Shown here: one piece after another, positions 25,063 through 37,500 of the stretch
Position numbering within the stretch: position 1 is the first letter of the stretch
Layout: each line of letters starts with the position of its first letter
Source of the DNA: Candidatus Pseudomonas phytovorans
GTDB lineage: Bacteria; Pseudomonadota; Gammaproteobacteria; Pseudomonadales; Pseudomonadaceae
Direction of reading: 5' to 3'
Length of the DNA stretch: 64,000 nt
NCBI GenBank assembly: GCA_029202525.1
Contig: CP119325.1
Location: 310,001-374,000, forward strand
Notes under the pieces: generated by a model
What the model saw: only the letters and a program-made list of their open reading frames with translations
Told to the model about the DNA's origin: nothing
Databases searched by the model: none
Made by a program: the position numbers and the translations under genes

Positions 25063-25926
25063 TCAGTAGGCGATGCGAATATCATTGAAGCCAAGGTCGT
25101 CGGGCTGTTCCGGGGTATCCGCCTCGTCAAACAGCAAACGGTGGATACGCCGGGCACTGGCCTGGAAGTCGCTGGCACCCAGGCTGCCCAGGTCGTATTG
25201 ATGGCTGTGCACTTCGGCCCGCACTCGCCCGGGGTGCGGCGACAACAGCAGGATGCGGTTGCCGACTACCAGCGCTTCCTCAATGGAATGGGTCACGAAC
25301 AGCAGGGTGAATCGCACTTCCTCCCACAACAGCAACAGTTCTTCCTGCATCTTGCGCCGGGTCAGCGCATCCAGGGCGGCGAACGGCTCATCCATCAACA
25401 GAATCTTTGGTTGCGTGGCCAACGCCCTGGCAATTGCCACGCGTGCCTTCATACCGCCCGACAAGGTGTGCGGATAGGCATCGGCGAAGGCGGCCAAGCC
25501 GACCTTCTCAAGGTAATGCAGCGCCCGTTCTTCAGCCTCGGCCCTTTTTAGCTGGCCGGAAACCAACAGTGGGAACATGACGTTCTGCTTCACCGTCTTC
25601 CACGGCGGCAACTGGTCGAACTCCTGGAACACCACGATGCGGTCGGGGCCTGGGCCGCGGACCTCCTGCCCCTGGAGCAGAATCTGCCCTTCCTGAGGCG
25701 GGATGAAACCGGCCACGGCCTTGAGCAAGGTGGACTTGCCGCAGCCGGAGGGGCCGAGCAGCACAAAGCGGTCCGCACGGTCGACTTCGAAGCTGACCTG
25801 GTGAGTAGCCCGCACCACGCGTTGCGCGGTGCGGTATTCGAGGCTGAGGTTATCCACCTTGAGCAAAGGCGGCGTTACGACACGGCTCAGGTTGCTGGCC
25901 GTGTGGCCTGGCAATGGGGCGGTCAT
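25063..25926 (-). CDS. ABC transporter ATP-binding protein, sulfonate/taurine type
   Basis: A 287-residue ATPase of the TauB/SsuB family. Walker A GPSGCGKSTLL (about residues 58-68), Q-loop VVFQEFDQLPPWKTV, signature LSGGMKARVAIARAL, Walker B ILLMDEPFAALD and the switch His in LLFVTHSIEEAL are all present. It has an unusual C-terminal extension of about 50 residues after the core (LGASDFQASARRIHRLLFDE onward). GGGAG precedes the ATG. It lies 6 bp after the binding-protein gene. Confidence 0.92.
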   Translation of the reverse strand: MTAPLPGHTASNLSRVVTPPLLKVDNLSLEYRTAQRVVRATHQVSFEVDRADRFVLLGPSGCGKSTLLKAVAGFIPPQEGQILLQGQEVRGPGPDRIVVFQEFDQLPPWKTVKQNVMFPLLVSGQLKRAEAEERALHYLEKVGLAAFADAYPHTLSGGMKARVAIARALATQPKILLMDEPFAALDALTRRKMQEELLLLWEEVRFTLLFVTHSIEEALVVGNRILLLSPHPGRVRAEVHSHQYDLGSLGASDFQASARRIHRLLFDEADTPEQPDDLGFNDIRIAY

Positions 25927-25932
25927 GATCGA

Positions 25933-26952
25933 TCAGCTCCCTTGCAGCGGGCGTTCATCCTGGAAGAAGTAGTCCTTCCACGATTCCGGCTTGTGCTTGA
26001 TGGCGCCTACCCGATAGAGAAAATCGGCGAGCTTGTAGGTGTTCTTCGGCGTGATGGTGAATTCGTACTGCGGGTTGTCGATCAGCTTGATCAGCGCGTC
26101 GCGGTCGATCTTGGCCTTTGTCACGCGGATGTAGGTGTCGGCGGCAGCTGCCTTGTCTTTCTGGGCGAAGTCTGCGGCTTCGGCCAGGGCGTCAACGAAA
26201 GCCTTGTAGGTTTTAGGGTTGTCCTTGCGGAATTTCTCGGTGGCAAACAGCAAGGTCGGCGAGTTGGGGCCGAGCAGGTCGTAGCTGTTGAGCACCACGT
26301 GCACGTCCTTGTTGGCCAGTACCTGGTCCTGGAACGGCGGGTTGGAGAAGTGCCCGTTCAGCTCGGTGCCGCCCGCCAGCAGCGCGGCGGTGGCGTCCGG
26401 GTGCGGTACGGCGAGGGTGTATTTGTCGAGGCGGTTGTATTCCTTGTCGCCCCACTGCTGGGCGGCGGCGTACTGCAGGAAGCGCGACTGCACCGAAACA
26501 CCTACCGCCGGCACAGCGATGCGGTCTTTGTCGGAAATGTCGGCGATGGTCTTCACGTTGGGGTTGCTGCTGACCAGGTAGTAAGGGAAGTTGCCCAGCG
26601 AGGCCACTGCCTTCACGTTCTGCCGGCCTTTGGTGCGGTCCCACACAGTCAGCAGTGGGCCGACACCTGCGCCGGCGATGTCCACCGAACCGGACAGCAG
26701 TGCGTCATTGATGGCCGAGCCACCCGACAGCTGGGCCCAGTCGACGTCGATGTCGATGCCCTGCTCCTTGCCGTGCTTTTCGATCAGGTGCTGGTCACGT
26801 ACCACGTTAAGCAGCAGGTAGACGATGCCGAACTGCTCGGCAATACGGATCTTGCCTTCGGCCTGGGCCACTGCGGGGGCGGCCAGGCTGCCGATGACCA
26901 GGCTAGCGCCCAGGCCGATGCTTGCCGCCAGGCGGCTGATGGATTTGCGCAT
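25933..26952 (-). CDS. ABC transporter substrate-binding protein, sulfonate/nitrate type
   Basis: A 339-residue periplasmic binding protein of the SsuA/TauA/NrtA family. ATG at 26952 has GAGGA 7 bases upstream and gives a signal peptide (MRKSISRLAASIGLGASLVI, cleaved near AQA-EGK). Mature features: IRIAEQFGIVYLLLNVVRDQ, SGGSAINDALLSGSVDIAGA, then KDRIAVPAVGVSVQSRFLQY. The open frame reaches 27093 but that part overlaps the dioxygenase gene and is not credible. Ligand unknown; the Phe/Tyr-rich set near the pocket does not by itself distinguish taurine from other sulfonates. Confidence 0.9.
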   Translation of the reverse strand: MRKSISRLAASIGLGASLVIGSLAAPAVAQAEGKIRIAEQFGIVYLLLNVVRDQHLIEKHGKEQGIDIDVDWAQLSGGSAINDALLSGSVDIAGAGVGPLLTVWDRTKGRQNVKAVASLGNFPYYLVSSNPNVKTIADISDKDRIAVPAVGVSVQSRFLQYAAAQQWGDKEYNRLDKYTLAVPHPDATAALLAGGTELNGHFSNPPFQDQVLANKDVHVVLNSYDLLGPNSPTLLFATEKFRKDNPKTYKAFVDALAEAADFAQKDKAAAADTYIRVTKAKIDRDALIKLIDNPQYEFTITPKNTYKLADFLYRVGAIKHKPESWKDYFFQDERPLQGS

Positions 26953-26969
26953 GAAGATTTCCTCAGTCG

Positions 26970-27869
26970 TCAGAACGGGGCATCGCCCTGGATGGTGGTG
27001 CGGTACAGCTTGCGGCGCAGGTGTGCGGGGCAGCCGGCGGCCAGGTGGATCAGCGAGCGGTTGTCCCAGAACACCAGGTCGTGGGCCTGCCATTGGTGGC
27101 GGTAGATGTTCTGTTCCAGCACGCTCAGGGCGTACAACTGTTGCAGCACGTCGTGGCTTTCATCGTCTGGCAAGCCGACGATGCGAGTGGTGAAGCCTTC
27201 ACTGACAAACAGCGCCTTGCGGCCGTTTTCCGGATGTGTGCGGACCACGGGGTGGATGACTTCCTTGACCTGCGCCAATTGCTCGGCGGTCAGGGTCGGG
27301 CGCCAGTTGCCTTCGAATTTGGTCTCGGCGTAGCGAGCGGTGTAGGAGTGAGCGGCACTGCGGCCCTCGATCTGTTTGCGCAGGGCATCGGGTACGGCAT
27401 CCCAAGCTTTGTGCATGTCGGCAAACAGGGTGTCGCCGCCTTCGCTGGGCAGTTCCTGGGCATGCAGCATCGAACCGAGGCTGGGCAGTTCTTTATACGA
27501 CAGGTCCGAGTGCCAGAACTTACCGGCATCACCCAGGCCAATGCTCTGGCCGTTCTCGATGATGTTGGAAACAATCAGGATCTCGGGGTGGCCTGCCAGC
27601 AGGAACTGCTTGAGCACGTGGATCTGCAACTCACCAAAGCGGCGGCTGAAAGCGATCTGCTGTTTCGGGCTGATGCGCTGGTCGCGGAACACCAGCACAT
27701 GGTGGTCGAGGTGGGCGCGATGGATTCGGGTGAAATCCCCGGCGTTGACCGGTTTGTCCAGGTCCAGGCCGATGATCTCGGCGCCTACGGCACCGGAGAA
27801 CGGGCGGATTTCGAAAACTTGCGGCTGGGCGCTGTCGATGGTCGACAAGGCGTTCGAGGCGGCTGACAT
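26970..27869 (-). CDS. TauD/TfdA-family 2-oxoglutarate-dependent dioxygenase
   Basis: A 299-residue non-haem Fe(II) dioxygenase. The metal triad is HSD in KFWHSDLSYKE and the distal His in WDNRSLIHLAAG; the 2-oxoglutarate Arg is in RRKLYRTTIQGD. TauD cleaves taurine to sulfite and aminoacetaldehyde; relatives act on sulfate esters or herbicides, and the substrate here is undetermined. It is the first gene of the operon (GGGAG ribosome site), 17 bp before the binding-protein gene, so uptake and cleavage are co-expressed, most likely under sulfate limitation. Confidence 0.9.
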   Translation of the reverse strand: MSAASNALSTIDSAQPQVFEIRPFSGAVGAEIIGLDLDKPVNAGDFTRIHRAHLDHHVLVFRDQRISPKQQIAFSRRFGELQIHVLKQFLLAGHPEILIVSNIIENGQSIGLGDAGKFWHSDLSYKELPSLGSMLHAQELPSEGGDTLFADMHKAWDAVPDALRKQIEGRSAAHSYTARYAETKFEGNWRPTLTAEQLAQVKEVIHPVVRTHPENGRKALFVSEGFTTRIVGLPDDESHDVLQQLYALSVLEQNIYRHQWQAHDLVFWDNRSLIHLAAGCPAHLRRKLYRTTIQGDAPF

Positions 27870-28067
27870 TTATCACTCCCACGCAGTGCGCGACTTCAAT
27901 GGCGCGCAACGATCAGAAACGCACGGGGTTTTCCCGTGTGGGTTCAAGTCGTGCGGCGCATCGATTGGTCGACGGGTACGCAGTGGTGGTGACTATAAAG
28001 TCATAAGAGAAATAATTTAAATACCTTTAAAGAATAACCATAGCACCAGGGCCAGGCTGCGCCGTGA

Positions 28068-28409
28068 TCAGATCAGCCCGCCCTGCTCTTCTTCATCGAT
28101 AAGGTTGTTCAGGCTGCTTAGCGCCTTGCGCGCGGTGGAGCGGTTGAGCAACTTGGCCTGCGCGCCGGCGGGCAGGTCGGTGATCTTGAACACGCCCTTG
28201 GCGGTCAGCACATCGATCAGGTCTTCAAGTACCCGGATCATGTCCAGGTCGCTTTGCTTGAGCTGGGCGAGGCTGTTTTCAACGGCGTCATCGGCAAACC
28301 ATTCCTGGATATCAGCATGGTCGGCTGGGAGCATTTCGGTGAACTGGTCAAAAGAGGCTGCTTCTACCCGCAGCAACTGGCCGGCAGCGTCGCGTTGCAC
28401 GTAGAACAT
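28068..28409 (-). CDS. Conserved small protein (often mislabelled tryptophan synthase beta-like)
   Basis: A 113-residue soluble protein starting MFYVQRDAAGQLLRVEAASF, with the conserved core NSLAQLKQSDLDMIRVLEDL and LTAKGVFKITDLPAGAQAKL. Pseudomonas databases carry this family under the name 'tryptophan synthase subunit beta', but it shares nothing with TrpB (no PLP-lysine motif and far too short), so that name should not be trusted. GAGGG lies about 10 bases before the ATG at 28409. It sits just downstream of the lapA terminator on the same strand. Confidence 0.82.
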   Translation of the reverse strand: MFYVQRDAAGQLLRVEAASFDQFTEMLPADHADIQEWFADDAVENSLAQLKQSDLDMIRVLEDLIDVLTAKGVFKITDLPAGAQAKLLNRSTARKALSSLNNLIDEEEQGGLI

Positions 28410-28524
28410 GGCGGTGTCCCTCGTCACGTTGATTCCTTGTTGGTAGACAGCAGCATAGGCAAAGATCACCGGGCCCGCAGGCCCGGCGCCAGATTATGCG
28501 CTGTTGACGTATGGCAGGAAAGAG

Positions 28525-28547
28525 CCGGGGCCGCTAGGCGGCCCCGG
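28525..28547 (-). terminator. lapA terminator hairpin
   Basis: CCGGGGCCGC-TAG-GCGGCCCCGG: a perfect 10-bp stem with a three-base loop, 7 bp beyond the lapA stop. On the minus strand it is followed by CTCTTTCC, a short pyrimidine tail. It is the most stable hairpin in the 85-bp gap before the next gene. Confidence 0.8.
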
Positions 28548-28554
28548 TGGTCGA

Positions 28555-31500
28555 TCAGTTGTCTTTGTTGTGGATGATGATGGTTGGGTCAGCACCGCTG
28601 ATCAACGAGTTGACCGTGGTGTTGGACCAGTTCACCCCTTCGAGCTTGATGGTCACATCGGCATTTGCCAGACCGCCAGCAGCGTTGAGCTTGCCTTCGC
28701 TGCTGACCTGCAGCGTCGTCGTGCCGTCCACCGTGGTGAGCTTCAGGTAATTGTCGATGGTGCTGCCTTTCTCGCCCTGAAGCAGATCGCTCAAGTCGAT
28801 CTTGTCCTTGTCCGTCATCTTGAAGTCCTTGATGACGTCGTTGCCGTAATCGCCCGCCTTCCACACGAAGGTGTCCGCACCGCTGCCACCGATCAGGATA
28901 TCGTCGCCCTGGCCGCCGATCAGGGTGTCATTGCCAGTACCACCCAGCAAGATGTCGTTACCTTTGCCACCGTCGAGGGTGTCGTTACCACCTTGGCCGA
29001 AGAGGATGTCGTTGCCATTGCCGCCCGACAGGATGTCGTTGCCGTCTTTGGCACCGGAGATATCGAACTCGGTGTAGTGCTCGGTAATGTACTGGTGAAC
29101 GTTGCTGGTGGTGATGGCGCTGACTTCGACACCGCTCTTCTGCGCAACGTAGGTCTGCAGTGCTTGGTAGCCCTCGCTGACAACGCCGTTGAGGGTGATC
29201 AGGTCACCGAAGATGATGTCGTTGCCGTTACCGCCATCGACGGTGTCGGCACCTGGTACGGTAGCCTCGGAGTGGCCAAGAATCGCTTTGGCCAGGTCGG
29301 CCGGGTCGATGTTGGTCTGTGGCTTGCCAGCACTGTCGTAAGGTGTCAGGTCGCTCAGCGTGACATCGCTGTTCAGGCCAATGGCCTGGACCTTGCTCAG
29401 GCCGGTAGTTTTGTCGCCCAGTACGGTAAAGCTCGCAGTGGACCCTGCCGCCGAGTAGTAGTAGTTCGAGTAGTCAGCGTAGCCAGTACCCGCCAGGTCG
29501 GAAGTCTCATAGGTGCCATCACCTTGGGCATGGATAGTCCCGATCTCCTTGGTCGAGGCGAGGTTGCCATTACTCTTGTAGGTAGAGACGGTAATGAGTC
29601 CGTTACTGCTGATGTCGACCTTGTGCGTACTGTCGACCCAGACACTGAAGGTGTCGCCAATCTTGTAATTATTGACGTTGACCACGTCATCCAGGTACTT
29701 GCCATTGCTCCACAGGCGAGGGTTGGTGCTTTCCCCGCTCTGGTAGTAAGTCGGCTTGCCATCCGTGATGAAGTAGGTGAGGTTCTCCGCACCGGAGTTG
29801 CCCAAGGCCACGGCGCTCTTGAAGAAGTTGGACGTAGTCTTGAACGCGTCTTCGTAGTTGGTACCACCGCCGTAGCGAGAACCGCCCACCATCGAGTCCA
29901 GTACCGCCTGCAACTTGCTCAGGGCATCCGTGTCGTTCAGGTTCACCGTCACGTTCTTGTTGACCTGGGTGTCGAAGTCGACCAGGAAGATATTCACGGT
30001 ACCGGAAGTGTCCGAGCCGAGGCTCGCTTTCAGCGTCTGGAATACGGACGCCAGCTGGGTCTTGGCCGAGGCAATCGACTGGTCGCTCATACTGCCCGAG
30101 CTGTCGACCATGAAGGCAATGTTGTAGTTCTTGCCCTGGACCACGTTCAGGCCAGCCACGTCAGCGACGATGATGTCGTTGCCTTCACTGCCGGTCATGG
30201 TGTCGTTGCCCGAGGTGCCCACGCTGGCCTTGTAGGTTGCGGCGTACACAGTCACCGGGATGTTGCCGGTGGTGATGGCCGAACCGCCCAGGCTTTCGGT
30301 GGCAGTCGAGGTGACAGTGATGTCGAACGAGCCTTTATAGTAGGCCGGCGGGGTCAGCGACAGGCTGCCGAGTTTCCAGCCGGTCACATCTACCGGAGAA
30401 CTGCCTACCGTCACTGTGTGGCCTGCACCGTCGCTCAGCACGGTACCTTTCGGAATACCGCTGAGGGTCACGTTCAGGGTTTCTGAACCGTCGGTGTCGG
30501 TCAGGGCGGTGGTAATACCGACCAGCTTCACCGAGCCACCTTCCGGCCCTTCGTTGAGTTTGTAGCCGTCGTAGTAGCTCTGACCGTTCACGGTGTGCAG
30601 GTCGGACACACCCAGGCCAGCGTTGGCCATCTCGGTCACGTTCTGATACATCTTGACGTTCGAGCTGTTCAGGTCAGTGACAGCACCCGAGCCTACCTGG
30701 ATGTTCAGGTCATAGCTGCCTGGACCGGACTGGTTGGCATGGTAGACCTCGATCGGGTAGTAGCCGCTGGTGTTCGGGGTGAAGGTGCCCGAAACCTGGC
30801 CACCTGCACCCCAAGTGGCCGTGACTACAGTCTTGCCACCAATGGTGACCACGAAGCTGTCGTCGGCAATACCGCTGAAGGTGTAGGTCTTGCCGGCTTC
30901 CAGATAGATCAGGCCCGACGTTTTCGAACCGGTGCCAGCAGTGACGCTGCCATCGGACTGCACGTTGGTGGTGGTGCCGCTGGAGGCAGCATTGCCAGAG
31001 TTGGCAAAGACCGTCTTGAGCGCATCACCGGTGATGCCGTTGCCATCGGTGCCCAGGCCTTTGAGGGTAGTCCAGACTTCCTTGGTCAGGCCTTTGGACG
31101 CGATATCGGCGCTGCCGAAGCTCAGGGTCGGTTTGTCGGCAACCGGGCTGATGTCGACCTTCATGGTCACTTCGCTGCCCAGGTTGGTGCCGTCGTTCGG
31201 CTTGAACTTGAACTGCGCGTAGTCGGATTTCTGGTTACCCACGCCATTGCCACCGTAGTTATCCGCACCCGACTCGTTAAGAGCCGGAACGAATTTCAGG
31301 TTCTTGGCAGTGATATCCGCCTGGCTAACCACCTGGCCAGCGGTCACGTTCACCCATGCGGTGCCATTGAAGAACTGCAGGGTGCCGGCGGCCGGGAGCG
31401 AAGAAATGGTTACGAACAGGCCAGTGTTGCCATCGGCATCGGTGACTTTGAAATCACTCCAGGCGAACACGTAGTCGGTGTCTTCCACACCAAACACCGC

Positions 31501-34500
31501 GCTGCCAGGCGAAACCGGCAGGTGGTCGTTGTCGAGAATGGCAGTGGTCACGCTCGACTTGGTGCTATCAACCTGCAGGTTCTCGAAGGTGCCACCGGTG
31601 GCGGTCTCGATCTTCACGGTGAAGTTCTCGGTACCTTCGACCAGTTTGTCGTCGATGGTAGCGATGTTGAACGTCGTGCCAGTGCTGTTGGCAGGGATCT
31701 TCACGGTGGTGACACCGGTGAAGTCCTCACCATTTTTGGCGGTGCCGCTGTAGCTGAGCGTGATGGTGACTTCGGACTTGGACGCGTTGCTCAGGGTCAG
31801 CGTGTACTGGCCAGTTTCGCCTTCGGTCAGCGAAGTGGTGCCTGTGATACCGACCGTGGTGACATCGCCGCTGCCGGTCGGTTCGTCAGTGACAGTGGTG
31901 CTCACCGGCTTGGTGTCGGTCACCAGGTTTTCGAACTTGGTGTCACCCGAGACCGAGATATCGGTAATACCCTTGGTAATGGTGGCTTGACCACCGGTGT
32001 AAGGGTCGTTAGGCGCGTAAATGCTGACAGTGCCTTTAGCCGAGCCTGGGTTGATGGTGACCTGAGTGCCGCCAGTCAAAGTGACGGTCACGCCGCCATG
32101 GCCAGTGACTGGCAGCTTGGTGTCTTCACTAATCAAGGTCACGGTGTAGGTGATCTTGCCCCCTTCGACCACAGCGGTGTTGTCCACCGACAGTACGGCG
32201 GTGACTTTGCTGATGGTGTCGGTGACCTGAACGGTCGCCGGTGCACCGATCTGCAGGTTTTCCAGCTGGGCACCGGTCACAGTGGCCTTGTCGATGCTGA
32301 CGGTGATCTGGCCCTTGTCGATGAACACGTCATCGCCTTGCGCCGGAGCGGAGATGGTCTTGGTGGTTTCGCCAGCGGCGAACACCACGGTTTCACCGGT
32401 GCTCAGCAGCACGGTCAGCGGTTTATCGATGGCCTGGTTCAGGGTCACTTTGAAGGTCGGCGCGGTGGCCTCGTTCACTGTGTCCACAACCGGGGTGATG
32501 CTGACTTTGACCAGGTTACCCGCACCGTTCGGCTCATCGCTGACGGTGGTGGTGACCGGGGTCTTGTCGGTTACCAGGTTTTCAAACTTGGCATCACCCG
32601 AGACCGCAATGTCGGTGATCGACTTGGTGATGGCCGGTTGGCCACCCGCGTACAGGTCGTTCGGTGCGGTAACGAAGGCGGTGCCCGAAGCAGAACCTGC
32701 CGGAATGGTCACGACCGTGCCACCAGTCAGGGTGACGGTCACGCCGCCATGGCCAGTGACTGGCAGCTTGGTGTCCTCACTGATCAGGGTGACGGTGTAG
32801 GTGATCTTGCCGCCTTCGACCACAGCGGTGTTGTCCACCGACAGTACGGCGGTGACTTTGCTGATGGTGTCGGTGACCTGAACGGTCGCCGGTGCACCGA
32901 TCTGCAGGTTTTCCAGCTGGGCACCGGTCACAGTGGCCTTGTCGATGCTGACGGTGATCTGGCCCTTGTCGATGAACACGTCATCGCCTTGCGCCGGAGC
33001 GGAGATGGTCTTGGTGGTTTCGCCAGCGGCGAACACCACGGTTTCACCGGTGCTCAGCAGCACGGTCAGCGGTTTATCGATGGCCTGGTTCAGGGTCACT
33101 TTGAAGGTCGGCGCGGTGGCCTCGTTCACTGTGTCCACAACCGGGGTGATGCTGACTTTGACCAGGTTACCCGCACCGTTCGGCTCATCGCTGACGGTGG
33201 TGGTGACTGGGGTCTTGTCGGTTACCAGGTTTTCAAACTTGGCATCACCCGAGACCGCAATGTCGGTGATCGACTTGGTGATGGCCGGTTGGCCACCCGC
33301 GTACAGGTCGTTCGGTGCGGTAACGAAGGCGGTGCCCGAAGCAGAACCTGCCGGAATGGTCACGACCGTGCCACCAGTCAGGGTGACGGTCACGCCGCCA
33401 TGGCCAGTGACTGGCAGCTTGGTGTCCTCACTGATCAAGGTCACGGTGTAGGTGATCTTGCCCCCTTCGACCACAGCGGTGTTGTCCACCGACAGTACGG
33501 CGGTGACTTTGCTGATGGTGTCGGTGACCTGAACGGTCGCCGGTGCACCGATCTGCAGGTTTTCCAGCTGGGCACCGGTCACAGTGGCCTTGTCGATGCT
33601 GACGGTGATCTGGCCCTTGTCGATGAACACGTCATCGCCTTGCGCCGGAGCGGAGATGGTCTTGGTGGTTTCGCCAGCGGCGAACACCACGGTTTCACCG
33701 GTGCTCAGCAGCACGGTCAGCGGTTTATCGATGGCCTGGTTCAGGGTCACTTTGAAGGTCGGCGCGGTGGCCTCGTTCACTGTGTCCACAACCGGGGTGA
33801 TGCTGACTTTGACCAGGTTACCCGCACCGTTCGGCTCATCGCTGACGGTGGTGGTGACCGGGGTCTTGTCGGTTACCAGGTTTTCAAACTTGGCATCACC
33901 CGAGACCGCAATATCGGTGATCGACTTGGTGATGGCCGGTTGGCCACCCGCGTACAGGTCGTTCGGTGCGGTAACGAAGGCGGTGCCCGAAGCAGAACCT
34001 GCCGGAATGGTCACGACCGTGCCACCAGTCAGGGTGACGGTCACGCCGCCGTGGCCAGTGACTGGCAGCTTGGTGTCTTCACTAATCAAGGTCACGGTGT
34101 AGGTGATCTTGCCGCCTTCGACCACAGCGGTGTTGTCCACCGACAGTACGGCGGTGACTTTGCTGATGGTGTCGGTGACCTGAACGGTCGCCGGTGCACC
34201 GATCTGCAGGTTTTCCAGCTGGGCACCGGTCACAGTGGCCTTGTCGATGCTGACGGTGATCTGGCCCTTGTCGATGAACACGTCATCGCCTTGCGCCGGA
34301 GCGGAGATGGTCTTGGTGGTTTCGCCAGCGGCGAACACCACGGTTTCACCGGTGCTCAGCAGCACGGTCAGCGGTTTATCGATGGCCTGGTTCAGGGTCA
34401 CTTTGAAGGTCGGCGCGGTGGCCTCGTTCACTGTGTCCACAACCGGGGTGATGCTGACTTTGACCAGGTTACCCGCACCGTTCGGCTCATCGCTGACGGT

Positions 34501-37500
34501 GGTGGTGACCGGGGTCTTGTCGGTTACCAGGTTTTCAAACTTGGCATCACCCGAGACCGCAATATCGGTGATCGACTTGGTGATGGCCGGTTGGCCACCC
34601 GCGTACAGGTCGTTCGGTGCGGTAACGAAGGCGGTGCCCGAAGCAGAACCTGCCGGAATGGTCACGACCGTGCCACCAGTCAGGGTGACGGTCACGCCGC
34701 CGTGGCCAGTGACTGGCAGCTTGGTGTCTTCACTAATCAAGGTCACGGTGTAGGTGATCTTGCCCCCTTCGACCACAGCGGTGTTGTCCACCGACAGTAC
34801 GGCGGTGACTTTGCTGATGGTGTCGGTGACCTGAACGGTCGCCGGTGCACCGATCTGCAGGTTTTCCAGCTGGGCACCGGTCACAGTGGCCTTGTCGATG
34901 CTGACGGTGATCTGGCCCTTGTCGATGAACACGTCATCGCCTTGCGCCGGAGCGGAGATGGTCTTGGTGGTTTCGCCAGCGGCGAACACCACGGTTTCAC
35001 CGGTGCTCAGCAGCACGGTCAGCGGTTTATCGATGGCCTGGTTCAGGGTCACTTTGAAGGTCGGCGCGGTGGCCTCGTTCACTGTGTCCACAACCGGGGT
35101 GATGCTGACTTTGACCAGGTTACCCGCACCGTTCGGCTCATCGCTGACGGTGGTGGTGACCGGGGTCTTGTCGGTTACCAGGTTTTCAAACTTGGCATCA
35201 CCCGAGACCGCAATATCGGTGATCGACTTGGTGATGGCCGGTTGGCCACCCGCGTACAGGTCGTTCGGTGCGGTAACGAAGGCGGTGCCCGAAGCAGAAC
35301 CTGCCGGAATGGTCACGACCGTGCCACCAGTCAGGGTGACGGTCACGCCGCCGTGGCCAGTGACTGGCAGCTTGGTGTCTTCACTAATCAAGGTCACGGT
35401 GTAGGTGATCTTGCCGCCTTCGACCACAGCGGTGTTGTCCACCGACAGTACGGCGGTGACTTTGCTGATGGTGTCGGTGACCTGAACGGTCGCCGGTGCA
35501 CCGATCTGCAGGTTTTCCAGCTGGGCACCGGTCACAGTGGCCTTGTCGATGCTGACGGTGATCTGGCCCTTGTCGATGAACACGTCATCGCCTTGCGCCG
35601 GAGCGGAGATGGTCTTGGTGGTTTCGCCAGCGGCGAACACCACGGTTTCACCGGTGCTCAGCAGCACGGTCAGCGGTTTATCGATGGCCTGGTTCAGGGT
35701 CACTTTGAAGGTCGGCGCGGTGGCCTCGTTCACTGTGTCCACAACCGGGGTGATGCTGACTTTGACCAGGTTACCCGCACCGTTCGGCTCATCGCTGACG
35801 GTGGTGGTGACCGGGGTCTTGTCGGTTACCAGGTTTTCAAACTTGGCATCACCCGAGACCGCAATATCGGTGATCGACTTGGTGATGGCCGGTTGGCCAC
35901 CTGCGTACAGGTCGTTTGGCGCCGTGATTTCCACAGTACCGGTGGCCGAACCCGGGTTGATGGTGACTTGGGTACCACCGGTCAGGGTGACGGTCACGCC
36001 GCCATGGCCAGTCACTGGCAGCTTGGTGTCTTCGCTGATCAGGGTGACGGTGTAGGTGATCTTGCCGCCTTCGACCACAGCGGTGTTGTCCACCGACAGC
36101 ACGGCGGTGACCTTGCTGATGGTGTCAGTCACGTTGACGGTGGCTGGGGCACCGATCTGCAGGTTCTCCAGCGGAGCACCGATTACCGACGCATCATCGA
36201 TGCTGACGGTGATGGTGCCTTTGTCGACGAAGACGTCATCGCCCTGGGCCGGCGCCGAGATGGTCTTGGTGGTTTCGCCAGCGGCGAACACCACAGTTTC
36301 ACCGGTGCTCAGCAGCACGGTCAGCGGTTTATCGATGGCCTGGTTCAGGGTCACCTTGAAGGTAGGCGCAGTCGCTTCGTTCACCGATTCGGTGACCGGC
36401 GTGATGCTGACTTTGACCAGGTTACCCGCACCGTTCGGCTCATCGCTGACGGTGGTGGTGACTGGGGTCTTGTCGGTTACCAGGTTTTCAAACTTGGCAT
36501 CACCCGAGACCGCAATATCGGTGATCGACTTGGTGATGGCCGGTTGACCACCTGCGTACAGGTCGTTCGGTGCCGTGATTTCCACAGTACCGGTGGCCGA
36601 ACCCGGGTTGATGGTGACTTGGGTACCACCGGTCAGGGTCACAGTGACACCGCCGTGGCCAGTGACTGGCAGCTTGGTGTCTTCGCTGATCAAGGTCACG
36701 GTGTAGGTGATCTTGCCGCCTTCGACCACAGCGGTGTTATCCACCGACAGCACGGCGGTGACCTTGCTGATGGTGTCGGTGACCTGAACGGTCGCCGGTG
36801 CACCGATCTGCAGGTTTTCCAGCTGGGCACCGGTCACAGTGGCCTTGTCGATGCTGACGGTGATCTGGCCCTTGTCGATGAACACGTCATCGCCTTGCGC
36901 CGGAGCGGAGATGGTCTTGGTGGTTTCGCCAGCGGCGAACACCACAGTTTCACCGGTGCTCAGCAGCACGGTCAGCGGTTTATCGATGGCCTGGTTCAGG
37001 GTCACCTTGAAGGTAGGCGCAGTCGCTTCGTTCACCGATTCGGTGACCGGCGTGATGCTGACTTTGACCAGGTTACCCGCACCGTTCGGCTCATCGCTGA
37101 CGGTGGTGGTGACTGGGGTCTTGTCGGTTACCAGGTTTTCAAACTTGGCATCACCCGAGACCGCAATATCGGTGATCGACTTGGTGATGGCCGGTTGACC
37201 ACCCGCATACAGGTCGTTTGGCGCCGTGATTTCCACAGTACCGGTGGCCGAACCCGGGTTGATGGTGACTTGGGTACCACCGGTCAGGGTGACCGTCACG
37301 CCGCCATGGCCAGTCACTGGCAGCTTGGTGTCTTCGCTGATCAAGGTCACGGTGTAGGTGATCTTGCCGCCTTCGACCACAGCGGTGTTGTCCACCGACA
37401 GTACGGCGGTGACCTTGCTGATGGTGTCAGTCACGTTGACGGTGGCTGGGGCACCGATCTGCAGGTTCTCCAGCGGAGCACCGGTGACCGACGCATCATC

